From an uncultured Collinsella sp. (GTDB lineage Bacteria > Actinomycetota > Coriobacteriia > Coriobacteriales > Coriobacteriaceae), in assembly GCA_902494855.1 (NCBI GenBank), contig CABUVC010000017.1, positions 1 to 15,684 on the forward strand: a stretch of DNA of 15,684 nucleotides. The letters are read 5' to 3'. Shown here piece by piece: positions 8,580 through 15,075 of this stretch. Under the pieces are notes generated by a model. It was given only the letters and a program-made list of their open reading frames with translations, had not been told where the DNA came from and searched no databases. Every line of letters begins with the position of its first letter. Within the stretch, counting starts at the first letter, position 1. Position numbers and translations under genes: made by a program.

Positions 8580-10190
8580 TTACAGAAGACTCTCGAACTT
8601 CAGAAGACTCTCGAACTTCTCGCGAACCTGCGGGACGGTAAGGCCGATGATGACCTGGATTGACTGACCTTGGACCACCAAGCCATGCGTACCGATCGCC
8701 TTGAAGGAAGCCTCGGGTGCAACGACGCTCTTGTCCTTGACGTTAACGCGCAGACGGGTAGCGCAGTTAGTTACATCGATGATGTTATCCGTGCCACCGA
8801 GCAGATCGAGGATGTTCTCGGCAAGCACCAAGCGCTCATCATCTTTACTCTGGGCGACCGATTTGCCAGCAGCAGCACCGCCCTGCTTTTGCTTGTAGTC
8901 GGCCTTGGACTTGAGCTCGACCTCAACATCGTCATCCTCGCGACCGGGGGTCTTAAAGTCGAACTTGACGATCAGGAAACGGAAGACCACGACCCAAAGG
9001 GCGGTAAAGCACAGACCGACAAGGATGGAGATGGCGTACTGCAGACCGTGTGCGGCCCAAAGGGGCAGCCAGTCCCACGAGAGCATCGAGATGATGCCGC
9101 CGTCGAAGATGCCCACGACGCCAAGGAGGTTTTGAGCCATGCAGCCGAGCGCTCCGAGCACGCAGTGGACGACGAACAGGCCGGGCGCGATGAACAGGAA
9201 GGTGAAGTCAAGCGGCTCGGTGATACCGCAAAGCATAGCGGTAAGGGTGACCGGGATCAGCAGAGCCTTGACGCGCTGCTTGCGCTCGGGTTTGGCGGTC
9301 ATATAAAACGCAATGGCGACGCCAAGCGAGCCGAAGACCTTAGTCCAACCAGGGCAGGTATAGGCAGCCCAGGGTGCGGCATCCTTAAGAGCAATGCTCG
9401 GATCGGCAGCCAGTTGGGGCAGGATGTTGGCCCAAGCAGCAAAGATGCCGCCGTTGACTGCCGCGTTGTCGTAATAGAACGGCGTATAGATAAAGTGGTG
9501 CAGGCCTGTAGGGATCAGCACGCGCTCGAAGAAAGCAAAGACACCCACGCCAAACGTACCGGCGGAAAGGATGAATCCCTGGAAGGCGGAGATAGCAGCC
9601 TGAACATGCGGCCACACCAGGCAGGCGATAAGAGCGACCGGAACCATAACGAAGAAACCGATCATATAGATGAACACAGAGCCCGAGAACACGCCCAGCC
9701 ACTCAGGAAGTTCGGCGTCGAAGAACTTGTTATGCAGCATCGTGGCGATACCAGAGATAATGAGCGCGCCCATGATGCCCATATCAAGCGTTTTGATGCT
9801 TGCGATAGTGGCAAGACCAGTACCGCTGCCCGCCTCGACAGAGTAGTCGACCCCAAAGACAGGGCCCCACTGCCCCAAGATTGTGCTTACAAAGTAGTTG
9901 AAGGTAAGGTAGATGGCCAAAGCCTCCATGCAGCAGCGAGCGTTCTGCTTGTTCGCGAGCGAGATTGGCAACGCTACGCAAAACAGCAACGGCATCTGGT
10001 TAAAGAGCGTCCAACCACCCTGGAGCAGCACATTCCAGCAATCAAACCAAAGATGGCCCGCAGTGGCCATCTCGCCAAAGATCGCCTCGGTGGTAAACAA
10101 CGTACCCAGGCCGACGACGATTCCGGAAAATGCGAAAAGAATTGCAGGCGTGTACATTGCACCGCCGAAACGTTGTATCTTTTGCATCAT
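8580..10190 (-). CDS. PTS alpha-glucoside/glucose-family transporter, fused IIC-IIB subunit
   Basis: The protein imports and phosphorylates an alpha-glucoside across the membrane. Of 536 aa, about 1-410 form IIC, with roughly ten hydrophobic segments and the conserved GITEPLDF; after a charged linker rich in D, E and K (about 415-450) comes IIB with the phospho-acceptor Cys476 in TNCATRLRV. There is no IIA domain, so a IIA-Glc encoded elsewhere is needed. ATG 10190 is chosen because MMQKIQRFGGAM matches the start of GlvC/MalP proteins and GAGAGGGGG precedes it; that site can fold with the adjacent CCCC. The last two blocks, KFESLL-KFESLL, come from an 18-bp tandem duplication. The GH4 gene follows. 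Divergence from the dehydrogenase and the operator at 10336 suggest control by the GntR protein. Confidence 0.93.
   Translation of the reverse strand: MMQKIQRFGGAMYTPAILFAFSGIVVGLGTLFTTEAIFGEMATAGHLWFDCWNVLLQGGWTLFNQMPLLFCVALPISLANKQNARCCMEALAIYLTFNYFVSTILGQWGPVFGVDYSVEAGSGTGLATIASIKTLDMGIMGALIISGIATMLHNKFFDAELPEWLGVFSGSVFIYMIGFFVMVPVALIACLVWPHVQAAISAFQGFILSAGTFGVGVFAFFERVLIPTGLHHFIYTPFYYDNAAVNGGIFAAWANILPQLAADPSIALKDAAPWAAYTCPGWTKVFGSLGVAIAFYMTAKPERKQRVKALLIPVTLTAMLCGITEPLDFTFLFIAPGLFVVHCVLGALGCMAQNLLGVVGIFDGGIISMLSWDWLPLWAAHGLQYAISILVGLCFTALWVVVFRFLIVKFDFKTPGREDDDVEVELKSKADYKQKQGGAAAGKSVAQSKDDERLVLAENILDLLGGTDNIIDVTNCATRLRVNVKDKSVVAPEASFKAIGTHGLVVQGQSIQVIIGLTVPQVREKFESLLKFESLL
8583..8618. 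repeat. 18-bp tandem duplication at the 3' end of the PTS gene
   Basis: CAGAAGACTCTCGAACTT occurs twice in direct succession (8583-8600 and 8601-8618). On the coding strand this repeats six codons, KFESLL, just before the stop. It keeps the frame and lengthens the C-terminal helix of the IIB domain. Confidence 0.9.
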
Positions 10191-10327
10191 GACGGGGAAT
10201 CCCCCTCTCTTCATTCGGAGCGGCTGCGGTTTTGGCTTCACTCGAGACCGCAGACGCGCCGTTTGCGTGTACCTCGTGCAATAGGACGGGTGGGCCCGCT
10301 TCCCTGACTTCTTGCGCTTCCATTTTT

Positions 10328-10333
10328 ATCATA
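10328..10333 (-). promoter_or_regulatory. Candidate -10 box of the PTS-GH4 operon
   Basis: TATGAT on the minus strand, with the operator at 10336-10351 immediately upstream, is well placed for repression. The -35 is weak. Transcripts would carry a leader of about 130 nt (10191-10320). Within it I see one 6-bp hairpin (TGCGGT with ACCGCA) and the Shine-Dalgarno region folded as GGGG-GATT-CCCC, but no recognised riboswitch. Confidence 0.4.
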
Positions 10334-10335
10334 TC

Positions 10336-10351
10336 ACTTATCTAGACAAGT
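10336..10351. promoter_or_regulatory. GntR-type operator O1 upstream of the PTS gene
   Basis: ACTTAT-CTAG-ACAAGT is a 16-bp palindrome with one mismatch. Its minus-strand reading begins ACTTGTCTAGATA, which recurs at 10467 in the opposite orientation. HutC/UTRA-type GntR regulators bind such TTGTCTAGACAA-like sites, and such a regulator is encoded at 11639. Confidence 0.65.
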
Positions 10352-10433
10352 TAATACGGTTTCCATGTTCGGTCAGCGGTCGATATTTGACGGTGAACGG
10401 TTTATTTCAAAGGTTTTGCCTGTTATTGCCTGT

Positions 10434-10440
10434 TTGTCTA
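10434..10440 (+). promoter_or_regulatory. Possible third operator half-site
   Basis: TTGTCTA occurs again 35 bp upstream of the same word in O2, on the same strand. Alone it is only a half-site and could be chance. The rest of the 357-bp divergent intergenic region (10191-10547) is A/T-rich with no gene. Confidence 0.25.
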
Positions 10441-10466
10441 AAACTTCTAAAACAAAATATTTATCG

Positions 10467-10491
10467 ACTTGTCTAGATAGGCTTGTATAAG
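10467..10491 (+). promoter_or_regulatory. Operator O2 and -10 box upstream of the dehydrogenase gene
   Basis: ACTTGTCTAGATA (10467-10479) repeats the O1 sequence in reverse orientation; its right half departs from the palindrome. TATAAG at 10486-10491 is a fair -10 box, so the operator covers the -35 to spacer region. This allows one repressor to govern both divergent units. Confidence 0.55.
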
Positions 10492-10547
10492 GATGTTTGC
10501 ATACCTATACTTCATTACAACATTCACCGCCACGTTAAGGAGTCACC

Positions 10548-11573
10548 ATGAAAAGCGCGGTCTTCTATGGAAAGCACGACCTCAGAGTCGAGGAATCGGC
10601 AAAGCCGGCCGTGGGCAGGCGCGACGTTCTGATCAACGTCAAAGCTTGCGGCGTCTGCGGTACCGACGTTCATATCTATGAAGGCGACAAGGGTGCAGCC
10701 GACGTTACCCCGCCTACGATCCTTGGTCATGAGTTTGCGGGCGTTGTCGAGGCCGTAGGCAGCGACGTCACCGACTTTAAACCGGGCGATCGCGTGTGCA
10801 TTGACCCAAACCATCCCTGCGGCTGCTGCGAACCCTGCCGTGACGGAATCAACCACTACTGCGAGCATATGACCGGCTACGGCACCACCGTTAACGGCGG
10901 CTTTGCGGAGTACTGCTCCGTCGATATGCAGCAAGTCTACAAGTTGGGCGATCACACCAGCTTTGAGCAGGGTGCTATGACCGAGCCCGTCGCCTGCTGC
11001 CTGCACGGCATCGATATGTGCAGCATCAAGCCCGGCAGCACAGTTGTCGTTATCGGCGGCGGCATGATCGGCCTGCTCATGATGCAGCTTGCCAAAAACG
11101 CCGGCGCCACCAAAGTCGTCTTGCTCGAGCCTGTCGAGGGCAAACGCGAGGTTGCACTCAAGCTCGGCGCCGATCTGACGATCGACTCCATCCACGAGGA
11201 CGTCCCGGCCCGCCTGAAGCAGGAGGGCGTCGGCAACGTCGATGTCGTTATCGAGTGTGTTGGCAAGCCCGTCACCATCGAGCAGGCCATCCAGATCGCC
11301 GGCCACAAGGCTACGGTCATGATGTTCGGCCTCACCAAGCCCGATGAGACAATCACCGTCAAGCCCTTCGAGGTCTTCCAGAAGGAGCTTGTGCTTACCT
11401 CGTCCTACATCAACCCTTATACGCAGCGTCGCGCGCTCGAGCTCATCGACTCTGGCAGGCTCGACGTATCCTCGATGGTCGCCAAGGTGGCTTCCCTCGA
11501 CGAACTCGGCGCCATCCTGTCAGACCCAGCTCTGCGTGCCATGGGTAAATATATAATCGACCCCAGCAAGTAA
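10548..11573 (+). CDS. Zinc-dependent medium-chain dehydrogenase, polyol/threonine dehydrogenase type
   Basis: The 341-aa cytosolic enzyme belongs to the sorbitol/L-idonate/threonine dehydrogenase branch of the MDR family. Visible are catalytic zinc ligands Cys37 (GVCGTD), His61-Glu62 (GHEFAG) and Glu146 (TEPVACC), the structural zinc lobe with Cys91, 94, 97 and 105, and the Rossmann loop VIGGGMIG (168-175). Glu194 at the end of the second strand favours NAD+. Start ATG 10548 follows AAGGAG. It diverges from the PTS-GH4 pair, shares the operator motif, and precedes the GntR gene by 65 bp. Oxidising the polyol released from a phosphorylated glucosyl-alditol, for example sorbitol to fructose, would fit the locus, but the substrate cannot be read from the sequence. 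Confidence 0.88.
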   Translation: MKSAVFYGKHDLRVEESAKPAVGRRDVLINVKACGVCGTDVHIYEGDKGAADVTPPTILGHEFAGVVEAVGSDVTDFKPGDRVCIDPNHPCGCCEPCRDGINHYCEHMTGYGTTVNGGFAEYCSVDMQQVYKLGDHTSFEQGAMTEPVACCLHGIDMCSIKPGSTVVVIGGGMIGLLMMQLAKNAGATKVVLLEPVEGKREVALKLGADLTIDSIHEDVPARLKQEGVGNVDVVIECVGKPVTIEQAIQIAGHKATVMMFGLTKPDETITVKPFEVFQKELVLTSSYINPYTQRRALELIDSGRLDVSSMVAKVASLDELGAILSDPALRAMGKYIIDPSK

Positions 11574-11586
11574 ATCGATCGGCACC

Positions 11587-11618
11587 TGCGCGAGCGGTCC
11601 TCATCCACCGCTCGCGCA
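11587..11618. other. Intercistronic hairpin between dehydrogenase and repressor genes
   Basis: TGCGCGAGCGG (11587-11597) pairs perfectly with 11608-11618 across a 10-nt loop. No T-run follows, so it is not a standard terminator. It may protect the dehydrogenase mRNA or lower expression of the downstream repressor gene. Confidence 0.5.
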
Positions 11619-11638
11619 CTCAGCTCTAGGAGACCGTC

Positions 11639-12394
11639 ATGGCGCGAGCCATCTTCCAAACTATTTACGACAACGTGAAGCAGTCGATTGACGACGGCAC
11701 ATACGCCTATCAGAGTTATCTGCCTTCGGAGACTGAGCTCACGCAGCTGTTTGACTGTTCGCGCATGACGGTCCGTCGCGCCATCTCGATGCTTGCGGCA
11801 GATGGTTACGTGCTCCCCCAGCAAGGCAAAGGCATGCGCGTCATTCGCAACATCAGTGACGAGAAGAGTCGTGGTGGCGGCGGACTCGAGACCTTTAAGG
11901 AAATCGCGGTCAACCGAGGCTTTGAGCTCAAGACTGTCACCACCGTCTTTGAGCTCCTCATCTGCAGCAAGGCGCTCTCCAAGATTACTGGGTTTCCCGA
12001 AGGCTGTGAGCTCACACGCGCCAAACGCATCCGTTATGCAGACGGACAAGCCGTGTGCTCCGACGACTCCTATTACCTAAGCTCACAGGTACCGGGGCTG
12101 ACACCCGAGATTGTCAACGACTCGATCTATCGTTACCTCGAAGAAGATCTTGGCATTAAGATTGCCACGGGCAAACGCGATGTAACGATTGAGCATCCCA
12201 CGCCCGAGGATGCACGCGTGCTCGATCTCGACGACTTTAACGCACTCGCCGTTGTACGCGGGCAGACCTACAACGCCGACGGTATCCTTATGGAATACAC
12301 CGAGACAAAGCAGGTTCCCAGCTTCTTTTTACTCCACGAAACGGTCACCCGCCGCAATAACGGCAGCGAGACCCATCAGAGCAGTATGAGCTAA
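11639..12394 (+). CDS. GntR-family (HutC/UTRA) transcriptional repressor of the sugar locus
   Basis: The 251-aa protein has an N-terminal winged helix (about 1-70) with LPSETELTQLF (28-38), SRMTVRRAISML (41-52) and DGYVLPQQGKGMRV (55-68), the canonical GntR signature. A C-terminal UTRA effector domain (about 90-235) resembles that of TreR/NagR-type regulators, which sense a phosphorylated sugar and then release DNA. The start is ATG 11639 after TAGGAG. It is the second gene of the unit starting at 10548. The TTGTCTAGATA motifs at 10336 and 10467 are the likely operators, which gives local control of transporter, hydrolase and dehydrogenase, probably with autoregulation. The inducer is unknown; the 6-phosphate of the imported sugar is the natural candidate. 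Confidence 0.9.
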   Translation: MARAIFQTIYDNVKQSIDDGTYAYQSYLPSETELTQLFDCSRMTVRRAISMLAADGYVLPQQGKGMRVIRNISDEKSRGGGGLETFKEIAVNRGFELKTVTTVFELLICSKALSKITGFPEGCELTRAKRIRYADGQAVCSDDSYYLSSQVPGLTPEIVNDSIYRYLEEDLGIKIATGKRDVTIEHPTPEDARVLDLDDFNALAVVRGQTYNADGILMEYTETKQVPSFFLLHETVTRRNNGSETHQSSMS

Positions 12395-12403
12395 CCATCT
12401 ATT

Positions 12404-12475
12404 AGTTGCGGTGGAATAGTTCCTAGAATGGCCAGCTTAAGGGCAAAACAGGAACTATTCCACCGCAACTTTTTT
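12404..12475 (+). terminator. Strong intrinsic terminator with a perfect 21-bp stem
   Basis: 12404-12424 (beginning AGTTGCGGTGG) is the exact reverse complement of 12450-12470, with a 25-nt loop, and six T residues follow (12470-12475). It ends the dehydrogenase-GntR transcript 10 bp after the stop. The stem is far longer than usual, so it may be a member of a dispersed palindromic repeat family. Confidence 0.85.
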
Positions 12476-12506
12476 GGCCGGCGGGGCAGTACCTGTCCCA
12501 CCGGCC
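12476..12506. terminator. G/C-rich hairpin after the convergent ferredoxin gene
   Basis: GGCCGG (12476-12481) pairs with CCGGCC (12501-12506), and inner GGG with CCC extends it. It lies 20 bp beyond the end of the minus-strand gene at 12526, but on that strand A residues, not U, follow, so termination would be imperfect. Confidence 0.35.
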
Positions 12507-12525
12507 ATCATTTACGCTCTTTTAA

Positions 12526-13779
12526 CTAGTCCGCGAGCTTTTCCACCTGGTCGAGCATCTTGTCCAGCTTGGCCTTTGCCTCGGCCTTGACCTTCTCAGC
12601 TTCTTCGTGAGCCTTCGCCTTCTGGGCGGCCTTTTCCTCGGCTTCGGGATCGACGACGACCAGATTGGACGCGTCGTGTTCAACAAGCTTGAGCGCATGC
12701 TCGGGACAAACCTTGACACAGGCGCCGCAGCCTAAACAATACGTAGACTCCAACGCAAAGCGGCCGCTTCCCACCAAATCGCAGGCGAACGTGGGGCACA
12801 CGTTGACGCACTCGCCGCACGACGTGCACTTGTCAAAATCGCACTCCGGCGTGCTCACCTGTATGTTCTGGGCAAGCTCGGGATGGTTTTGCAGCGTCGA
12901 GAGTACCAGTTGGCGCCCGTGCGTGAGCGAACGGCGACGCTTGGTCGTCGTAGTGCCGCACATGGTGTTGAGCGTGCGCTCCAGCTGGGTAATCTGATGG
13001 CGATGGGCCTTGAGCTTTTGCGTCACCGAGGCCAGCGCCGCCGTCGCCGGGTTGAGCTTGGTCACCGTCAGGCCCGTGGTGCGGGCAATCTTTTCCATGT
13101 ACTCCTTGCGCTCGTACTCGCGGCGCTTATGGCACTTGAGGCTCTTGGGGTCGACCTCCAGGCCCATGCCCGTGCCAGTCCACTCTTCGGCCTTCGCAAT
13201 CGCCTCGCCCAGAATGTCCTCACCGCCGGTGTTGCGGCATTTATCGCACACACCCAACGGCAGGTACACACTCACGTTGGGATAGTCGGCCAGTACCGAG
13301 AACCAGGTCTCGGCAGTAATATCGCCCACGCAGGCAACGACGACCTCGTTCTCACGCGGCATGCGCTTGAGGGCGCGCGTGCAGGTGACGTAGGCGGTCT
13401 CGTGGCTCGTAGCAGCAGAGACGATATCGTCATACAGGTTTTTGGGCGCCAGGCGCGGCGAGATGATCGCCTCGGTCGGACAGGCAGCGGCGCACAGGCC
13501 GCACTTGCGACAGGAGTCGAGGATCTCGATGGAGTCTTCCTCGACCTCGATAGCGTTGACCGGGCACACGTCCATGCACGCGGTGCAGCCGCTCTTTTCG
13601 TTTTTGCAGGTCAGGCATGGAATGGTGTTGCCGCGCGGACGCTCCTTGTAGTCGGCAGGATTCCACTGCGGCGCCGACGGATCGAGTGCATTGGTCACGC
13701 CGCCAAGCGGATTTTTAAGAAAGTCGAAACCCTTGCTGATCTCGATAATGTCATCAAACAGATCGTGTTCCTGCGCCAT
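12526..13779 (-). CDS. Four-cluster [4Fe-4S] ferredoxin-type protein of unknown partner
   Basis: The 417-aa soluble protein holds two bi-cluster ferredoxin units around a middle domain. Cluster motifs are Cys55/58/65/68/72, CRKCGLCAAACP (90-101), CDFDKCTSCGECVNVCP (313-329) and CLGCGACVKVCP (348-359). The middle (about 125-300) has ACVGDIT, CDKC (178-181) and CH (216-217), and may hold further metal. The end (378-417) is a Lys/Glu/Ala-rich helix, probably coiled coil. There is no twin-arginine or other signal, so it acts in the cytoplasm, presumably passing electrons for an oxidoreductase encoded elsewhere. I chose ATG 13779, preceded by GGGAGGGG, rather than the longer open frame. It is monocistronic here; TATCAT at 13820-13825 (minus) may be its -10. 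The precise family is not recognised. Confidence 0.85.
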   Translation of the reverse strand: MAQEHDLFDDIIEISKGFDFLKNPLGGVTNALDPSAPQWNPADYKERPRGNTIPCLTCKNEKSGCTACMDVCPVNAIEVEEDSIEILDSCRKCGLCAAACPTEAIISPRLAPKNLYDDIVSAATSHETAYVTCTRALKRMPRENEVVVACVGDITAETWFSVLADYPNVSVYLPLGVCDKCRNTGGEDILGEAIAKAEEWTGTGMGLEVDPKSLKCHKRREYERKEYMEKIARTTGLTVTKLNPATAALASVTQKLKAHRHQITQLERTLNTMCGTTTTKRRRSLTHGRQLVLSTLQNHPELAQNIQVSTPECDFDKCTSCGECVNVCPTFACDLVGSGRFALESTYCLGCGACVKVCPEHALKLVEHDASNLVVVDPEAEEKAAQKAKAHEEAEKVKAEAKAKLDKMLDQVEKLAD

Positions 13780-13878
13780 GCGCGGCCCCTCCCTGAGCAG
13801 TGCAAACAAGCAAGAGATAATGATACGCCATCGGTCCACGCCTCGGGCAAATTACACGCGGCGCATCTTTGCGGCAAA

Positions 13879-13921
13879 TAGCCACTTCGGCTGATGGCTA
13901 GATAGCCTCAACGAGAGGCTA
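13879..13921 (+). promoter_or_regulatory. Tandem hairpins in the leader of the winged-helix gene, covering its ribosome binding site
   Basis: TAGCCA (13879-13884) pairs with TGGCTA (13895-13900), and TAGCCTC (13903-13909) pairs with GAGGCTA (13915-13921). The second right arm is also the Shine-Dalgarno site (GAGAGG) for ATG 13926, so folding would mask it. The repeated TAGCC/GGCTA words allow alternative pairings. Confidence 0.55.
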
Positions 13922-13925
13922 GTTT

Positions 13926-14525
13926 ATGGATACCAAAAATTTAAAACCGGATGTGGGCGGTGACTATCCGTGGGACACGGATAGTCACCCGTCCGGTCCC
14001 ACAAACCCGTCTGGAATGGGGACGGCGTCCGATTTCGCGAATCAGGCCGTCACAGATGCCGCCATGGCCAATAGCGAGAGTCACCGCGAAGCACTTCGCC
14101 GCGCATCGGATGAATCGTCCCGTGTCGCCCACATGGTGCAGGATATGGTCAGCGAGAAGGTCGCGATCATCAAGCCACCATGGATGCTCGAGCTCGGTTT
14201 GCCTAGGCTCGACACCGATATTATGGGGCGGATTTGGTCGTTCCAGCGCAAAGACGTCTACAAATCCACCTGCTACATCAGCCTTGCCACCATGGCGGCG
14301 GACGTCAAATCGGATCGCTCGAACGTCAAGAAGAGAATCGATAAGCTCGTCGAACTCGGTCTTTTGATTAAGTCGCCGCGCGGGAACAACAAATCGGTTG
14401 AGTACCGGCTCGATATGACGGCGATCGCTAAGCGCAGACTCGAAGTCGAGGAGGGTAAGAAAAAGCAACGCGCTGAGAATTCGGCGAAACGCAAAGCTCA
14501 GTGGGACGCAAAGCATTCTGCCTAG
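13926..14525 (+). CDS. Winged-helix protein, probable plasmid-type replication initiator
   Basis: This 199-aa protein has a polar, probably disordered N-terminus (1-40), a helical segment (45-80), a winged helix (about 95-167) with DTDIMGRIWSFQ, LATMAADVKSDRSNVKKRIDKL and the wing LLIKSPRGNNKSVEYRL, and a basic tail (169-199). The fold is that of Rep/DnaD-like initiators and of many regulators. I name it Rep because about 500 bp of dyad repeats begin 10 bp after its stop, with the last copies at iteron-like spacing. The GAGAGG site lies inside a leader hairpin, and codons 12-22 contain a perfect 14-bp hairpin, so expression is probably controlled at the mRNA level. A centromere-binding or purely regulatory role is the alternative. 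It looks like part of an acquired replicon. Confidence 0.65.
   Translation: MDTKNLKPDVGGDYPWDTDSHPSGPTNPSGMGTASDFANQAVTDAAMANSESHREALRRASDESSRVAHMVQDMVSEKVAIIKPPWMLELGLPRLDTDIMGRIWSFQRKDVYKSTCYISLATMAADVKSDRSNVKKRIDKLVELGLLIKSPRGNNKSVEYRLDMTAIAKRRLEVEEGKKKQRAENSAKRKAQWDAKHSA
13959..13989 (+). promoter_or_regulatory. Perfect 14-bp hairpin inside the first codons of the winged-helix gene
   Basis: GGTGACTATCCGTG (13959-13972), loop GGA, and the exact complement (13976-13989) occupy codons 12-22. CCGGA (13947-13951) with TCCGG (13992-13996) can extend it. GTGGGAC (13970-13976) can instead pair with GTCCCAC (13996-14002), which disrupts it. The core CTATCC...GGATAG also resembles the outer bases of the downstream dyads, so it could be a DNA operator. 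Confidence 0.6.
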
Positions 14526-14530
14526 TTTGA

Positions 14531-14570
14531 AGGGCTATGGGTTGTATGAACCCATAGCCCTATTTCTTTT
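14531..14570 (+). terminator. Terminator of the winged-helix gene formed by the first dyad copy
   Basis: GGGCTATGGGTT pairs with AACCCATAGCCC around GTATG (14532-14560), followed by TATTTCTTTT. The stem is the first repeat unit lengthened by three G-C pairs, and it lies 6 bp after the stop. Confidence 0.65.
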
Positions 14571-15042
14571 CCTTACAAACTATGGGTTAAAACAACCCAT
14601 AGTTATACTGTAGGTTGTTTTAACCCATAGTTTGGCGAAAAATAATTTTATTGATAGGGGGTTAAATAACGGTTCTTCGGCAAGTCTATCGGTTAGGGCA
14701 ACCCATAGACTTACTTACAGAGATCGCGGATGCTTTTCGGTGACGGAAGAACTATGGGTTGAAAGAACCCATAGAAAAATTAAGCCACCTTTTCCGCTAT
14801 GGGTTAATACAACCCATAGAAAGCGATCGGAAAACGCCAAAAAGTACCGAAATAGTTATTTCAACCCATAGTTTGGGCCCGTGTTAACCGGGACCAACTT
14901 ATCAACTATGGGTTGTCTCACGAGACTATGGGTTGAAATAACCCATGCCAACTATGGGTTCAGTTAACCCATGCACTATGGGTTGAAATAACCACAACTA
15001 TGGGTTGAAATAACCACAACTATGGGTTCATACAACCCACCA
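14535..15042. repeat. Array of 13 dyad repeats, CTATGGGTT-N5-AACCCATAG; candidate iteron origin or centromere
   Basis: Units start at 14535, 14580, 14608 (left arm degenerate), 14686 (one change), 14752, 14797, 14849 (left arm degenerate), 14906 (right arm degenerate), 14926, 14952, 14976, 14998 and 15020. The first group is spread at 28-78 bp between centres; a further weak copy may lie near 14653. The last five are 26, 24, 22 and 22 bp apart, about two helical turns, and their right arms erode to AACC, so they behave as 22-bp direct repeats like plasmid iterons. An A/T-rich stretch at 14637-14656 could melt. The 5-nt centres vary (GAAAT commonest). No spacers of constant length and no cas genes occur. 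Confidence 0.85.
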
Positions 15043-15047
15043 AGTCT

Positions 15048-15075
15048 GACTAGAGTGAATTAGATTCACTTAGTC
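15048..15075. repeat. Inverted repeat closing the dyad array
   Basis: GACTAGAGTGAAT (15048-15060) and ATTCACTTAGTC (15064-15075) are complementary except for one extra G, around the loop TAG. AGTCTGA also occurs directly repeated at 15043 and 15072. It differs from the array units, so another protein may bind it. Confidence 0.6.

Noticed and set aside
8670..10307. 545-codon open frame antisense to the PTS gene
   Set aside because: The opposite strand encodes a full PTS IICB protein; this frame has no domain and no ribosome site.
12883..13881. 332-codon open frame antisense to the ferredoxin gene
   Set aside because: The cysteine motifs fix the minus-strand frame as the real one.
14632..14871. 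79-codon open frame across the dyad array
   Set aside because: Its residues (for example the repeated THRK) simply translate the dyads; it starts with TTG and has no ribosome site.
14535..15042. CRISPR array
   Set aside because: The repeats are short perfect dyads, spacing varies from 20 to 78 bp, some units overlap or abut, and no cas genes are present.
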